Source: Clostridiales bacterium (GTDB taxonomy: Bacteria > Bacillota > Clostridia > Oscillospirales > Acutalibacteraceae). Taken from it: a stretch of 40,836 nt of DNA. The notes below the pieces were generated by a model. It was not told the DNA's origin. It made no database searches and was given only the letters and a program-made list of their open reading frames with translations. The position numbers and the translations under genes were made by a program. The DNA is taken from positions 1 to 40,836 of the forward strand of contig JAAWCO010000001.1 in the NCBI GenBank assembly GCA_022793315.1. The letters are read 5' to 3'. This document shows, piece after piece, positions 24,321-33,460 of this stretch. Positions within the stretch are counted from its first letter, which is position 1; each line of letters opens with the position of its first letter.

Positions 24321-26414
24321 ATGCCATCCTGCATGGACAACAGTATCCGTATCCTGAAGGGAGTGGGAGAACGCCGCGCTGCCCAGTTTGAGCAAGGAGG
24401 CGTATCCACGGTAGGAGAGCTTCTGCGCCGGTATCCGCGGAGCTATGAGGATTGGAGTCATCCCCTCTCCATTGCGGAGGCGCCCTTTGGAGAGCCCTGC
24501 TGCATCAGGGCCGCTGTGCTGACGGTCCCGGCGGAGCATCGCATCCGCCGGGGAATGGTCCTGTACAAATTTGAGGCGGGCGATGCCCGCGCCCGCATGA
24601 CCGTCACCCTGTTCAACAATCCCTATGCCGCCGCCCGCCTCCGTGCGGGGGATGTCTGTCTGTTTTACGGCACGGTGGGCGGCGGCTTTACCCGACGGGA
24701 AATGGCCTCCCCCAAGATAGAACCCGATGGCGGGACCGCCCGGCTCCATCCGGTCTATCGTCAAACCGCCGGATTGACCTCCCGTGTGATTGAGAGCACG
24801 GTGGCACGCGCGCTGGAGCGGATGGAAAAGGAGTCGCCTCCCGACCCTCTGCCGGAGACTCTGCGCCGGGAATGGGGATTGTGCCCTCTGCCGGACGCAT
24901 TGCGGGGTATCCACGCTCCCCCCGATTCGCGGGCGTTGGAACAGGCTCGGCGCCGGCTGGTGTTTGAGGAGCTTCTGGTGCTGCAGCTGGGCCTGCTGCG
25001 GATGAAAAGCCGGGGGAAAGCTGCCGCCGGTATGCGAACCGCCTGTGACCATACCGCAGAGTTTGCCGCCCTTCTCCCCTTTTCCCTCACCGGAGCGCAG
25101 AGGCGGGCCATCTCGGACTGCCTGCGGGACATGTCTTCGGGCACGGCCATGTCCCGCCTGATACAGGGCGACGTGGGTAGCGGAAAAACCGCGGTGGCGG
25201 CCGGGGTCGCCTATACGATCATCCGGGAGGGCTGGCAGGCGGCTATGATGGCCCCCACCGAAATTCTGGCCGAGCAGCATTTCCGCTCGTTTTCCTCCCT
25301 GCTGGAGGGAGCTTCCCCGACGGAAGGTAGAAGCCTTCGGATCGGCCTGCTGACCGGTTCGCTGCCCGCCGCCCGCCGGCGGGAAACGCTGGCAGCCCTT
25401 GCAGCGGGGGAGATCGACCTGCTGGTCGGTACCCATGCGCTGCTTTCCGACGGCGTCGAATTCGCCCGACTGGGGCTGGTGATTACCGACGAGCAGCATC
25501 GGTTCGGCGTGGAGCAACGGGCCCTGCTGGCCGCCAAGGGAAACCATCCGCATCTCATGGTGATGTCCGCCACACCGATTCCTCGAACGCTTGCGCTGAT
25601 TCTTTACGGCGATCTGGATGTATCCGTGCTGGATGAGCTGCCGCCTGGACGCACGCCGGTCGCCACCTATGCGGTGGACAGCCGCAAGCGGGAAAGGGCC
25701 TACGGCTATGTCCGCCGGCATCTCGATCAGGGCAGACAGGGCTATCTCGTCTGTCCGCTGGTAGAGGAACGGGAGGATGAGGAAGGGGGTCCTGCCGCCG
25801 CGCCTCTCGCCTCAGCAGTAGAGGTGGAAAAAAGGCTGGCGGACGGCCCTTTTCGGGACTACCGGCTCGGCCTTCTTCACAGCCGCATGAAGCCAGCGGA
25901 AAAGGAACGGGTGATGACCGCCTTTTCCGCCGGGGAAATCGACCTGCTGGTCGCCACCACCGTCATTGAGGTGGGTGTAGATGTCCCCAACGCGGTGATT
26001 ATGGTGATTGAAAACGCGGAACGTTTCGGCCTGGCCCAGCTCCACCAGCTCCGCGGCCGGGTAGGACGAGGGCAGCACGCCTCCTCCTGTATTCTGATCT
26101 CCGACGCACAGAACGAAGAGGCCGTGCGTCGCCTCCGGGTGATGTGCGAGACCAGCGACGGCTTCCGCATAGCGGATGAGGATCTGAAGCTACGGGGACC
26201 CGGCGATTTCTTCGGCCGGCGGCAGCACGGCCTTCCCTCCACCCGGCTGGCCGACCTGTCCGGGGCCGGCGACCTGCGGCTGTTTCAGCAGGCCCAGCTG
26301 GCCGCCCACGATATTCTGCGAGAGGACCCTGCCCTGGAACAGCCGGCACATATCGCTCTGGCGGAGGAGGTGCGCCTCCTGTTCCATCAGGTAGGGGAAC
26401 AGGGGCTCAACTGA
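24321..26414 (+). CDS. recG: ATP-dependent DNA helicase RecG
   Basis: Superfamily 2 helicase that remodels stalled forks and branched DNA. The 697-residue product has the wedge/OB region (about 60-150, with RMTVTLFNNPYAA and YGTVGG), helicase motif I GDVGSGKT (about 283-290), the box DEQHRFGVEQR (about 390), ATPIPRT (motif III), TTVIEVGVDVP and the QLRGRVGRG motif VI. RGPGDFFGRRQHG follows at the C-terminus. Start ATG 24321 follows GGGAGGGG. Length and order are those of a normal RecG. Confidence 0.97.
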   Translation: MPSCMDNSIRILKGVGERRAAQFEQGGVSTVGELLRRYPRSYEDWSHPLSIAEAPFGEPCCIRAAVLTVPAEHRIRRGMVLYKFEAGDARARMTVTLFNNPYAAARLRAGDVCLFYGTVGGGFTRREMASPKIEPDGGTARLHPVYRQTAGLTSRVIESTVARALERMEKESPPDPLPETLRREWGLCPLPDALRGIHAPPDSRALEQARRRLVFEELLVLQLGLLRMKSRGKAAAGMRTACDHTAEFAALLPFSLTGAQRRAISDCLRDMSSGTAMSRLIQGDVGSGKTAVAAGVAYTIIREGWQAAMMAPTEILAEQHFRSFSSLLEGASPTEGRSLRIGLLTGSLPAARRRETLAALAAGEIDLLVGTHALLSDGVEFARLGLVITDEQHRFGVEQRALLAAKGNHPHLMVMSATPIPRTLALILYGDLDVSVLDELPPGRTPVATYAVDSRKRERAYGYVRRHLDQGRQGYLVCPLVEEREDEEGGPAAAPLASAVEVEKRLADGPFRDYRLGLLHSRMKPAEKERVMTAFSAGEIDLLVATTVIEVGVDVPNAVIMVIENAERFGLAQLHQLRGRVGRGQHASSCILISDAQNEEAVRRLRVMCETSDGFRIADEDLKLRGPGDFFGRRQHGLPSTRLADLSGAGDLRLFQQAQLAAHDILREDPALEQPAHIALAEEVRLLFHQVGEQGLN

Positions 26415-26548
26415 CCGCCGGCGGACCGTTCCGGAAAAAGCAGGAGCCGGCCTCTCCTGAGCCGACTTTATTCGCTGCTCTTTTCTGTTTTTTGCGGTGC
26501 CTCTGTGCCCTTCCGGTATCAAAACTTTTGGGGGCCGCTGTCCCGCCG

Positions 26549-26577
26549 TTGCAAACGTCCCCTTCATGGGCTATAAT
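26549..26577 (+). promoter_or_regulatory. Promoter for glgP
   Basis: TTGCAA (26549-26554), 17-base spacer, perfect TATAAT (26572-26577). The leader is about 55 bases to the ATG. Confidence 0.8.
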
Positions 26578-26638
26578 AGGAGCATCTTAATCTGACCAGT
26601 CAACCAGGATACCGGAAACAACAGAAGGAGGGAATTTT

Positions 26639-29080
26639 ATGCCTCACAGAAGGAACGACTCCACCCACAAACATTCCCATCAGCCCAGGGCCACCGTGCT
26701 GGCGGAAGAGCTGAAGGCCAAGCTTCTGCACAATTTTTCCGTTCAGCCGGAGGTTGCTACCGACGAAAACTTTTATCATGCGCTGGCGCTGGTGCTCCGT
26801 GATCGAACGCGTTCTCTGCGAGTGGATTTTATTGACAAAGGCTATCAGCAGGATTCCAAGCAGGTGTATTACCTGTGCATGGAATTTTTGATGGGACGGT
26901 CGCTGAAAAACACCCTCTACAACCTCAATCTGACCGAGGAGGCACGCGCCGCGCTGGACATGTACGGCGTCAGGCTGGAATCCCTGTATGAGCTGGAGCC
27001 AGACGCCGGGCTGGGCAACGGCGGACTGGGCCGTCTGGCCGCCTGCTTTCTTGACGGGCTGGCAACCAAGGCTATCCCCGCCATGGGGTATTCGCTTCTG
27101 TATGAATACGGCATCTTCCGTCAGAAGCTGGTGGACGGCTGGCAGACCGAGCTCCCTGATTTCTGGCTACCCGGCGGCGAAAGCTGGCTGCTTCCCCGCC
27201 CTGAGCTGACCAAGGAGGTCCGCTTCGACGGCTCCATTCGGGAATGGTGGGACGGCGATTATCATTACATTGTTCATGAAAACGCCACCGTGGTGCTGGC
27301 GCAGGCCTATGACCTGATGGTGGCCGGCAAGGACGGGCGCGGCGTTTCCATCCTGCGGCTGTGGAAATCCACCGCCCCCGGCATGGATATGTCTCTGTTT
27401 AATCAGGGCGAGTATATACGCGCCATGGAACAAAAGGCGATGGCAGAGGTCATCACACAGGTGCTTTATCCCGCCGATAATCATTGGGAGGGCAAGTCCC
27501 TGCGCCTGTCTCAGCAGTATTTTCTGGTTTCCGCTTCGGTTCAGGATATTGTGCGCCGTCATCTGGATCATTACGATACGCTGGATACCCTTCCTGAGCT
27601 GGCAACCATCCATATCAACGACACCCATCCCACCCTTGCCATTCCCGAGCTGATGCGCATTTTGCTGGATGATTGCGGCTACAGCTGGGACGGCGCCTGG
27701 GATATCGTCAGCCGCTGCACCGCGTATACCAATCACACGGTAATGGCTGAAGCGCTGGAATGCTGGCCGGAGGATCTGTTCCGCCAGCGTCTGCCCCGTA
27801 TCTATCAGATTGTAAAGGAGATCAACGACCGGTTCAGCGCCCAGATGATGTCTGCGACCTCCGGGGACTCGGAAAAAACAGGGCGTATGGCGGTGATCAG
27901 CTACGGCTTTATCAAAATGGCGAACCTCTGCGTCGCCGCAACGCAGTCGGTCAACGGTGTTTCCCAGCTGCACAGTGACATTCTTAAGAAGGATGTGTTT
28001 CGCGACGCCTATTCGGTCATGCCGGAAAAATTCACCAATGTGACCAACGGCATCGCCCACCGCCGCTGGCTGTGCCAGGCCAATCCTGAGCTGACCGCCT
28101 TCATCCGCAATCGGATCGGGGACGGCTTTGTTCTGGATGCATCAGAGCTCAGCAAGCTGAAGCCCTATGCCGACGATCCCGCGTCGCTTCAGGAATTTGC
28201 CGCCATTAAACGTCGGAACAAGGAGCGGCTGGCGCAGTATATTTTGAAAAGCAATGGTATACGGGTGGACCCCGATTCTCTCTTTGATGTTCAGGTCAAG
28301 CGCCTGCACGAATACAAGCGCCAGCATCTGAACGCCCTGCATATCCTGCATACGTATCTGGAGCTGAAGAACGATCCCAACCGTGAATTCACTCCCCGCA
28401 CCTATCTGTTTGGGGCGAAATCGGCCCCTGGCTATTATCTGGCGAAAGAGATCATTCAGTTTATCTGCGATTTGTCCAAAATAATTGAGGCCGATCCTGT
28501 TGTACGGGATAAGCTGCGGGTCGTCTATCTGGAGGATTACCGGGTCACGCTGGCGGAGCTGCTGATGCCCGCCGCAGATATCAGCGAGCAGATTTCCCTT
28601 GCCGGGACCGAGGCCAGCGGTACCGGCAATATGAAGCTGATGATGAACGGCGCGGTCACGCTGGGTACGCTGGACGGCGCAAATGTAGAAATCTGCGAGG
28701 CGGTCGGCCGGGACAATATCTTCCTCTTTGGTATGACCGCCGAGGAGGCCGCCGAACGCCAGCGGCAGGGCTATAATCCTCAGAGCTACTATGTGGCCGG
28801 TGAAAATATCCGCCGTGCAATCAACGCCATGCTTCAGGGCTTCGGGGAACGGAATTACGCCGATGTGGCGGGCTCCCTCACCGGTCGGGACCCCTACATG
28901 GTCCTGGCGGACTTTGAGGACTATCTCCGTGCGCAGAAGGAATCTGCCGCCGTTTACCGCGATACGAACCGCTTTATGCGGATGGCTCTGCTTAACACCG
29001 CCGGAAGCGGTGTGTTTGCCGCCGACCGTTCTATTCAGGATTATTCCGACCGGATCTGGCACTGCCGCCCCATCCGGTAA
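26639..29080 (+). CDS. glgP: Glycogen/starch/alpha-glucan phosphorylase
   Basis: Phosphorolyses alpha-1,4-glucans to glucose-1-phosphate using PLP. The 813-residue product has YLCMEFLMGRSLKNTL, DAGLGNGGLGRLAACF, NGIAHRRWL, VQVKRLHEYKRQ and the PLP site EASGTGNMKLMMNG with lysine 666, followed by GTLDGANVEI. All are family hallmarks. The ATG follows AGAAGGAGGG at good spacing. It has its own promoter and terminator and no adjacent glycogen genes. Confidence 0.97.
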   Translation: MPHRRNDSTHKHSHQPRATVLAEELKAKLLHNFSVQPEVATDENFYHALALVLRDRTRSLRVDFIDKGYQQDSKQVYYLCMEFLMGRSLKNTLYNLNLTEEARAALDMYGVRLESLYELEPDAGLGNGGLGRLAACFLDGLATKAIPAMGYSLLYEYGIFRQKLVDGWQTELPDFWLPGGESWLLPRPELTKEVRFDGSIREWWDGDYHYIVHENATVVLAQAYDLMVAGKDGRGVSILRLWKSTAPGMDMSLFNQGEYIRAMEQKAMAEVITQVLYPADNHWEGKSLRLSQQYFLVSASVQDIVRRHLDHYDTLDTLPELATIHINDTHPTLAIPELMRILLDDCGYSWDGAWDIVSRCTAYTNHTVMAEALECWPEDLFRQRLPRIYQIVKEINDRFSAQMMSATSGDSEKTGRMAVISYGFIKMANLCVAATQSVNGVSQLHSDILKKDVFRDAYSVMPEKFTNVTNGIAHRRWLCQANPELTAFIRNRIGDGFVLDASELSKLKPYADDPASLQEFAAIKRRNKERLAQYILKSNGIRVDPDSLFDVQVKRLHEYKRQHLNALHILHTYLELKNDPNREFTPRTYLFGAKSAPGYYLAKEIIQFICDLSKIIEADPVVRDKLRVVYLEDYRVTLAELLMPAADISEQISLAGTEASGTGNMKLMMNGAVTLGTLDGANVEICEAVGRDNIFLFGMTAEEAAERQRQGYNPQSYYVAGENIRRAINAMLQGFGERNYADVAGSLTGRDPYMVLADFEDYLRAQKESAAVYRDTNRFMRMALLNTAGSGVFAADRSIQDYSDRIWHCRPIR

Positions 29081-29144
29081 TAACCGTTATCCCATCCCGC
29101 CCGCTGCTGCCGGGCGGCGGCATACAGGGGCCTTCCATTCGATA

Positions 29145-29200
29145 ATAAAAAAGAGCCCGCTGCAAAAAGTCACCTTTTTGCAGCGGGTTCTTTGATTGTA
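29145..29200. terminator. Bidirectional terminator overlapping the end of a minus-strand gene
   Basis: A GAGCCCGCTGCAAAAAG stem pairs with CTTTTTGCAGCGGGTTC around a 4-base loop, flanked by T-runs on both strands. On plus it ends glgP. On minus the last codons and stop of the S1-prodomain gene lie inside it. A second GC hairpin (CCGCCCG/CGGGCGG) is at about 29096-29117. Confidence 0.9.
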
Positions 29201-29853
29201 AAACGAAAACCATGGACTATACCTGCTTTAATCGCAGGATAGCCAATGGAGAAATTGGCGTTGCTTACAGATGCTTGCGAGCCACAATAAATGGTCACGT
29301 CCGCCGTAGCAGCCGTGACCGATCGGGGATCCGTTTGTTCAAATCGTAAAATGTTTTCATCAACAAGGGCCGTAACACTGGCTATGAACTCCTGAGTCAA
29401 TTCATTGGCACCAACGACCAATTTATTCTCCTTTTCGCTCAAAGCGATACTGCGAATGTTTAACGACAACATATTGTCGTTTAAAATATCCATAGCATCC
29501 TTTAAGTACTGGAGACTGTATACGGCGTTCTCCAGTCTGACACTACGTCGGTTATCCGTTGAGCGGAAACGAGTTCGCTGATAATGGGAGACTACCGGCA
29601 TAGATTCTTCAATGGTCGCCAGCATGGATTCCTGTTCGGGCTCGTTTTCCATCATGTTAATAACCAATACGCCATTGGAATCGTAATACATCCCGCCATA
29701 CTGGTCATCATCGTACAGATTCATAAACTCTGTTGCGAAATTCATCTGTGTCGCAGCGTCATAAACCCCTTGGCTGCTGGCCGACGTCGGCAAGCTCAAT
29801 GCAAAACCCACCGAAAGAACCGCTAAAATGGATACAATACGCTTCCTTTTCAT
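29170..29853 (-). CDS. Secreted protein resembling an S1-protease pro-region with the catalytic domain missing
   Basis: A 227-residue product with a clear signal peptide (KRKR then a hydrophobic core, cleavage near SASSQ). Residues about 45-200 look like the pro-region that precedes chymotrypsin-fold (S1) proteases in Clostridia: YGGMYYDSNGVLVINM, then helices and LRFEQTDPRSVTAATA. A trace of the protease start (SIGYPAIKAG, HGF) follows, but there is no His, Asp or Ser triad. The stop falls within the terminator hairpin. Promoter, AAAGGAGG site and signal peptide are intact. It may be a 3'-truncated gene or a free inhibitor-like domain; family identity is moderate. Confidence 0.55.
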   Translation of the reverse strand: MKRKRIVSILAVLSVGFALSLPTSASSQGVYDAATQMNFATEFMNLYDDDQYGGMYYDSNGVLVINMMENEPEQESMLATIEESMPVVSHYQRTRFRSTDNRRSVRLENAVYSLQYLKDAMDILNDNMLSLNIRSIALSEKENKLVVGANELTQEFIASVTALVDENILRFEQTDPRSVTAATADVTIYCGSQASVSNANFSIGYPAIKAGIVHGFRFTIKEPAAKR

Positions 29854-29885
29854 GCCGACCGCCTCCTTTAATCGTATTATTTTCT

Positions 29886-29913
29886 ATAATAATACAATGC
29901 GGAAACAAGTCAA
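29886..29913 (-). promoter_or_regulatory. Promoter for the secreted S1-prodomain-like gene
   Basis: Minus strand TTGACT (29908-29913), 16-base spacer, TATTAT (29886-29891). Start would be about 25 bases before the ribosome site. Confidence 0.65.
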
Positions 29914-30165
29914 CTGTTTTTGAAAATGAATCGTGGCTTTTACACAGAATCGTTTAAGCTAATTCTGCCGAACCTTCTACCGGCTCCTTATTGATAAATA
30001 CTGTTGAAATATCAACCAACTCTGATATGAGTCAATCAGGATTACAGATATCTGCATTCATTCGTACTTCAATAATTATTTTGCTCATCTATTCCGACGC
30101 TGCGAATGGGAAAAGCAGATAGAGGAATGGCCCGTTTACAGGTGAACCGGCTAATGATAGCCAAT

Positions 30166-30195
30166 ACAAACAGCCCCACCAGGTGGGGCGTTTGT
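30166..30195. repeat. Perfect extended palindrome in the gap upstream of sigF
   Basis: ACAAAC-a-GCCCCACC-a-GGTGGGGC-GTTTGT: near-perfect inverted repeat with one bulged base and essentially no loop. Two more small hairpins lie about 30-90 bases downstream (GCGCC/GGCGC and CGCCC/GGGCG). It may be a terminator, or the end of a small mobile or repeated element; no transposase is visible. The remainder of 29914-30347 shows no gene. Confidence 0.6.
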
Positions 30196-30347
30196 AAAAG
30201 TGGGCGGTCGGCAGAAACGTTTCACCGCGCCCCGAGGCGCGGCCAATATCACGCCCTTACCGGGCGAGTGCAGCCCACCAGTCATACGGCTTGGACTGAC
30301 TTTAGCGCCGAATTTTCATATGGAAATGCTTCTCTGGCCATACAGCT

Positions 30348-31079
30348 CTATCCTGTCAGCTTTTCTCTCATGCGGGCAAGAATCGCCCGCTCCCGCCGGG
30401 AGACCTGCACCTGCGTCATCCCCAGTCTCTCCGCAGTGGCCTGTTGAGTATGGCTGTTGAGATATCGCAGAACGATCAGGGCACGATCCTGGGGCGGCAG
30501 CTCTCCCAGCACCTGACGCAGCGCCAGATAATCGGTGATTTTTTCCTCCGGAGGCGATATTGGCAGGTCGATCTGCTCCCCATCCTCCTCATCGGAGGAG
30601 CGGGTCAGCGACAGCGGCGGCAGGGCGGCGCCCATCGCCTCAGCGGCCTGTTCCGGCTCCACACCCAGCAGCCCGGCCAGCTCCCCAATCGTTGGTTCCC
30701 TGCCCTGTGTGGTAATAAAACGCTCTCTCTCCCGCATGGCATGCATGGACAGCTCCTTCAGCGAACGGCTGACCTTGACCGCGCCGCCATCCCGGAACAG
30801 ACGGCGAATCTCCCCCAGGATGACCGGCACGGCATAGGTGGAAAAGCGGAGCCCACGCTCCTCTTCAAAGCCGTCCGCCGCCTTTACCAGGCCCATACAG
30901 CCTGCCTGAAAAAGATCGTCGTATTCAATCCCGCGGCCGATAAAGCGTCGGGCGCAGGAATGGACCAGCCCAATATTTTCGCAGATCCGTTCTTCCCGTC
31001 CAATCAAGGCTGCTTCGCCCGCTCTTCCCTCGAGAACGCCGGCGGCGCTCCCTCCTCCCCACTGTTCCCTGCCTTGCAT
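30348..31079 (-). CDS. sigF: RNA polymerase sporulation sigma factor SigF
   Basis: Forespore-specific early sporulation sigma factor. The frame of up to 243 residues contains region 2 (YDDLFQAGCMGLVKAADGF, GLRFSTYAVPVILGEIRR), region 3 (PTIGELAGLLGV) and region 4 with the helix-turn-helix ERLGMTQVQVSRRERAIL. The frame opens at ATG 31077-31079, which has no good ribosome site. An in-frame TTG at 31005-31007 overlaps the spoIIAB stop by 4 bases (TTGA) but would shorten the N-terminus. Start is therefore uncertain. Order spoIIAA-spoIIAB-sigF is the conserved spoIIA operon. Confidence 0.93.
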   Translation of the reverse strand: MQGREQWGGGSAAGVLEGRAGEAALIGREERICENIGLVHSCARRFIGRGIEYDDLFQAGCMGLVKAADGFEEERGLRFSTYAVPVILGEIRRLFRDGGAVKVSRSLKELSMHAMRERERFITTQGREPTIGELAGLLGVEPEQAAEAMGAALPPLSLTRSSDEEDGEQIDLPISPPEEKITDYLALRQVLGELPPQDRALIVLRYLNSHTQQATAERLGMTQVQVSRRERAILARMREKLTG

Positions 31080-31498
31080 GCCAATCGCTTTTCCATCGTC
31101 ACACAGGTGCCGCGCCCGGGATGCGAGGCGACCTTCAGCCGGTCAGTAAAGCTCTCCATCACCGAAAAACCCAGCCCGGAGCGCTCCTCCCCCCCGGTGG
31201 TGAAGAGGGGCTCCATCGCCTGCGGAATGTCGGCGATACCACAGCCTTTGTCGCGGATTTTAATGACCACCCGCCCCCCTTCATACAGGAGGACAGAGAG
31301 GGTAATGTCGCCGATACAGTCGGCATAAGCGTGAACAATGCAGTTGGTCACCGCCTCAGAAACCGCGGTCCGCAGGTCGGCAAGCTCGTCCACCGTTGGG
31401 TCCAGCTGCGCCACAAACGCAGCCGCCGCCGAGCGGGCAAACGCTTCGTTGGCCGAGCGGCTGGGAAAAACCACCTTCATCTGATTGATTGGCTTCAT
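31004..31498 (-). CDS. spoIIAB: Anti-sigma F factor and Ser kinase SpoIIAB
   Basis: Binds and holds SigF, and phosphorylates SpoIIAA. The 164-residue GHKL protein has the N box SEAVTNCIVHAY, the G1 box RDKGCGIADI and the G2-like GGEERSGLGFSVM that form the ATP pocket. It begins 27 bases after spoIIAA and its C-terminus overlaps the longer sigF frame. Length is slightly longer than the typical 140-146 residues because of a C-terminal tail (GNSGEEGAPPAFSREERA). Confidence 0.94.
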   Translation of the reverse strand: MKPINQMKVVFPSRSANEAFARSAAAAFVAQLDPTVDELADLRTAVSEAVTNCIVHAYADCIGDITLSVLLYEGGRVVIKIRDKGCGIADIPQAMEPLFTTGGEERSGLGFSVMESFTDRLKVASHPGRGTCVTMEKRLACKAGNSGEEGAPPAFSREERAKQP

Positions 31499-31525
31499 CT
31501 ATGTATTCCTTCCCTTCCCTTGCCT

Positions 31526-31831
31526 TTATTCCATAATGTTGAGGCGGCCGATTCCAGCCAGCATCAGCATCTTTTTTACTCGCTCAGAGCAGCCTGTAAC
31601 CGACAGCTCCCCGCCCAGCAGATGCATCAGACGGTAGCGGCCCATAATAAATCCCACCCCGGAGCTGTCCATAAAGCTGATGCCGCTGAAATCCAATCGG
31701 AGCCGCTGCGGCTTCTGGCGGTCCACCGCCGCGTCCACCTGTTCCCTCATCTGGGCGGCGGTATGATGATCCAGTTCTCCCCCCAGCCAGGCTGTCAGGG
31801 TATCTCCTTCGGTTTCCATCCGGTAAGACAT
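31526..31831 (-). CDS. spoIIAA: Anti-sigma factor antagonist SpoIIAA
   Basis: STAS-domain protein that, when unphosphorylated, displaces SigF from SpoIIAB. The 101 residues include the phosphorylation site FMDSSGVGFIMGRY with S57 equivalent to the Bacillus regulatory serine, and LDFSGI before it. The ATG at 31829-31831 follows GGGGAATAACCG. The upstream folC terminator is close (33 bases), so the operon promoter must lie within or upstream of it; no certain sigma-H site was fixed. Confidence 0.94.
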   Translation of the reverse strand: MSYRMETEGDTLTAWLGGELDHHTAAQMREQVDAAVDRQKPQRLRLDFSGISFMDSSGVGFIMGRYRLMHLLGGELSVTGCSERVKKMLMLAGIGRLNIME

Positions 31832-31863
31832 CGGTTATTCCCCATTTCCATCTGGTAATACGC

Positions 31864-31896
31864 GCAAAAAAGCCTCTATCCCATGATAGAGGCTTG
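31864..31896 (-). terminator. Intrinsic terminator of folC
   Basis: AAGCCTCTATC/GATAGAGGCTT (31870-31895) with a 4-base loop and a run of six T's on the minus strand. Confidence 0.9.
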
Positions 31897-31996
31897 TCCC
31901 CGGCAAACAGCGGGAATGCCGCCGTCGAAGCGGCGGATATTCTGTTGAAACGTTTTGTCTTATGCCGGAAGGGGACGAGACCGGCGGAAATTGCGT

Positions 31997-33283
31997 TTAT
32001 ATCCTCGACCGGCTGGCCAGCAGGGGACACAGGTCGGCACAGAGATAGAAAGAGCCAGCGGCGACCAGAACCGCCTCCGGCTGGCCGGCAGCCAGCTCCT
32101 GCGCCAGACGGAGGGCATCCTCCGGTGTGGAAACGGCGCTGACACGAGGACAGCCCGCCTGCTCCAGACAGTCCCGCAGCTCCTGTGCCGGCAGGGAGGG
32201 CCGGGGGCCGGCCGCCTCGCAGCACACGGCGGCGGCGCACAGCGGCGCCAGCGCCGCCACCCAGCCGGTTGCGTCCTTATCCGCCAGCAGGGCGGCGATC
32301 AAAATCGGACGGCGGTTCGGCAGCAGACGCCGGAGCGTATCGGCCAGCGCCGCCGCGCCGTGGGGATTGTGGGCTCCATCAAGCAGGACGGGCGGGTTTC
32401 TCTCGATCCATTCCTGACGACAGGGTATCCTCACCTCTGCCAGGCCCCGCTCCACCACCTCCCATGTCAAATTGGGGACGCATGCCCGGACAGCCTCCAT
32501 CGCGGTCAGGGCGTTATCCACCTGATGAGAACCGATCAGAGGCACCCGCAGGCGCTGTCCTTCAAAGGTGAAATCCGTTCCTTCCAGAGATTCCTCGCGC
32601 CCGGCAGCAGCACCAGCACAGGGCACATGCACAGAAATTCCCTGGCGCGCCGCCTCCTCATACAGGACGGCCAACGCTTCTTCCGGCTGGCCTGGCGCAG
32701 AAATAGCCACGCTGCCTGGCCGGAGAATTCCACATTTGTTTCGGGCAATTTCCTCCACCGTTCTCCCCAGCACCGCAGCATGGTCAATGGCCACCGGTGT
32801 CAGCACCACCGCCTTCGGAGCAGGAAACAGGTTGGTGGCGTCGTCCCGCCCGCCCATCCCGCATTCCACAACAGAAAAATCGACCTTTTGCCGCGCAAAA
32901 TACACCATGGCCAACGCGGTTGTCAATTCAAACTCCGACAGTGTCCCCACTGCCCCCATTTGCTGCTGACTGCTGATCAGCCCGTCAGCCAAAGCGGCAA
33001 AATCTTCTTTTGAAATCGGAACACCATCGACGGAAATCATCTCCCGCGGCCCCATGACCGCAGGGGAGGAATACCAGCCGGTCCGATAACCGGCAGCGGT
33101 TAAAATGGACCGGATCATCGCCCCGGTGGAGCCCTTTCCATTGGTCCCCGCCACATGAATCACCTTCAATTGCCAGTGAGGGTTGCCGTAAAGAGCCATG
33201 ATCCTCTCCATCCGTTCCAGCCCGGGCTTTATACCGCTGGCTCGCAGATTCTCTATAGCGGCGACGGCTTCTTCATACGTCAT
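31997..33283 (-). CDS. folC: Folylpolyglutamate synthase / dihydrofolate synthase FolC
   Basis: Adds glutamate to folate, and in bifunctional members makes dihydrofolate. The 428-residue product has the P-loop VAGTNGKGSTGAM (about residues 44-56), CGMGGRDDATN, GSHQVDNALTAMEA and LLDGAHNPHGA. The GTG or ATG choice is settled by GGGGGAG 5 bases before the ATG at 33281-33283. Length matches the family. It lies directly upstream of the spoIIA operon, separated by a terminator. Confidence 0.96.
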   Translation of the reverse strand: MTYEEAVAAIENLRASGIKPGLERMERIMALYGNPHWQLKVIHVAGTNGKGSTGAMIRSILTAAGYRTGWYSSPAVMGPREMISVDGVPISKEDFAALADGLISSQQQMGAVGTLSEFELTTALAMVYFARQKVDFSVVECGMGGRDDATNLFPAPKAVVLTPVAIDHAAVLGRTVEEIARNKCGILRPGSVAISAPGQPEEALAVLYEEAARQGISVHVPCAGAAAGREESLEGTDFTFEGQRLRVPLIGSHQVDNALTAMEAVRACVPNLTWEVVERGLAEVRIPCRQEWIERNPPVLLDGAHNPHGAAALADTLRRLLPNRRPILIAALLADKDATGWVAALAPLCAAAVCCEAAGPRPSLPAQELRDCLEQAGCPRVSAVSTPEDALRLAQELAAGQPEAVLVAAGSFYLCADLCPLLASRSRI

Positions 33284-33431
33284 GCTTTCTCCCCCTTGCT
33301 GAATGCCCAAGTCCCAACAGTGTAGCATCCCAGCAGCTTCTCTGTCAACGCGGCCTCCACAGCAAAAACGGCGGCTTAAAAATGCTTTTTTCATTGCTTT
33401 ATATTATTAGTTTCCTTTATGTGATAAAAAT

Positions 33432-33460
33432 TTGCATTTTGATCAAAAAGATGTTACACT
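33432..33460 (+). promoter_or_regulatory. Promoter for the phosphodiester glycosidase gene
   Basis: TTGCAT (33432-33437), 17-base spacer, TACACT (33455-33460). The mRNA would have a 5' leader of about 270 bases. Confidence 0.65.

Noticed and set aside
24150..25721. Long minus-strand open frame across recG
   Set aside because: Shadow of recG, no ribosome site or recognisable domain.
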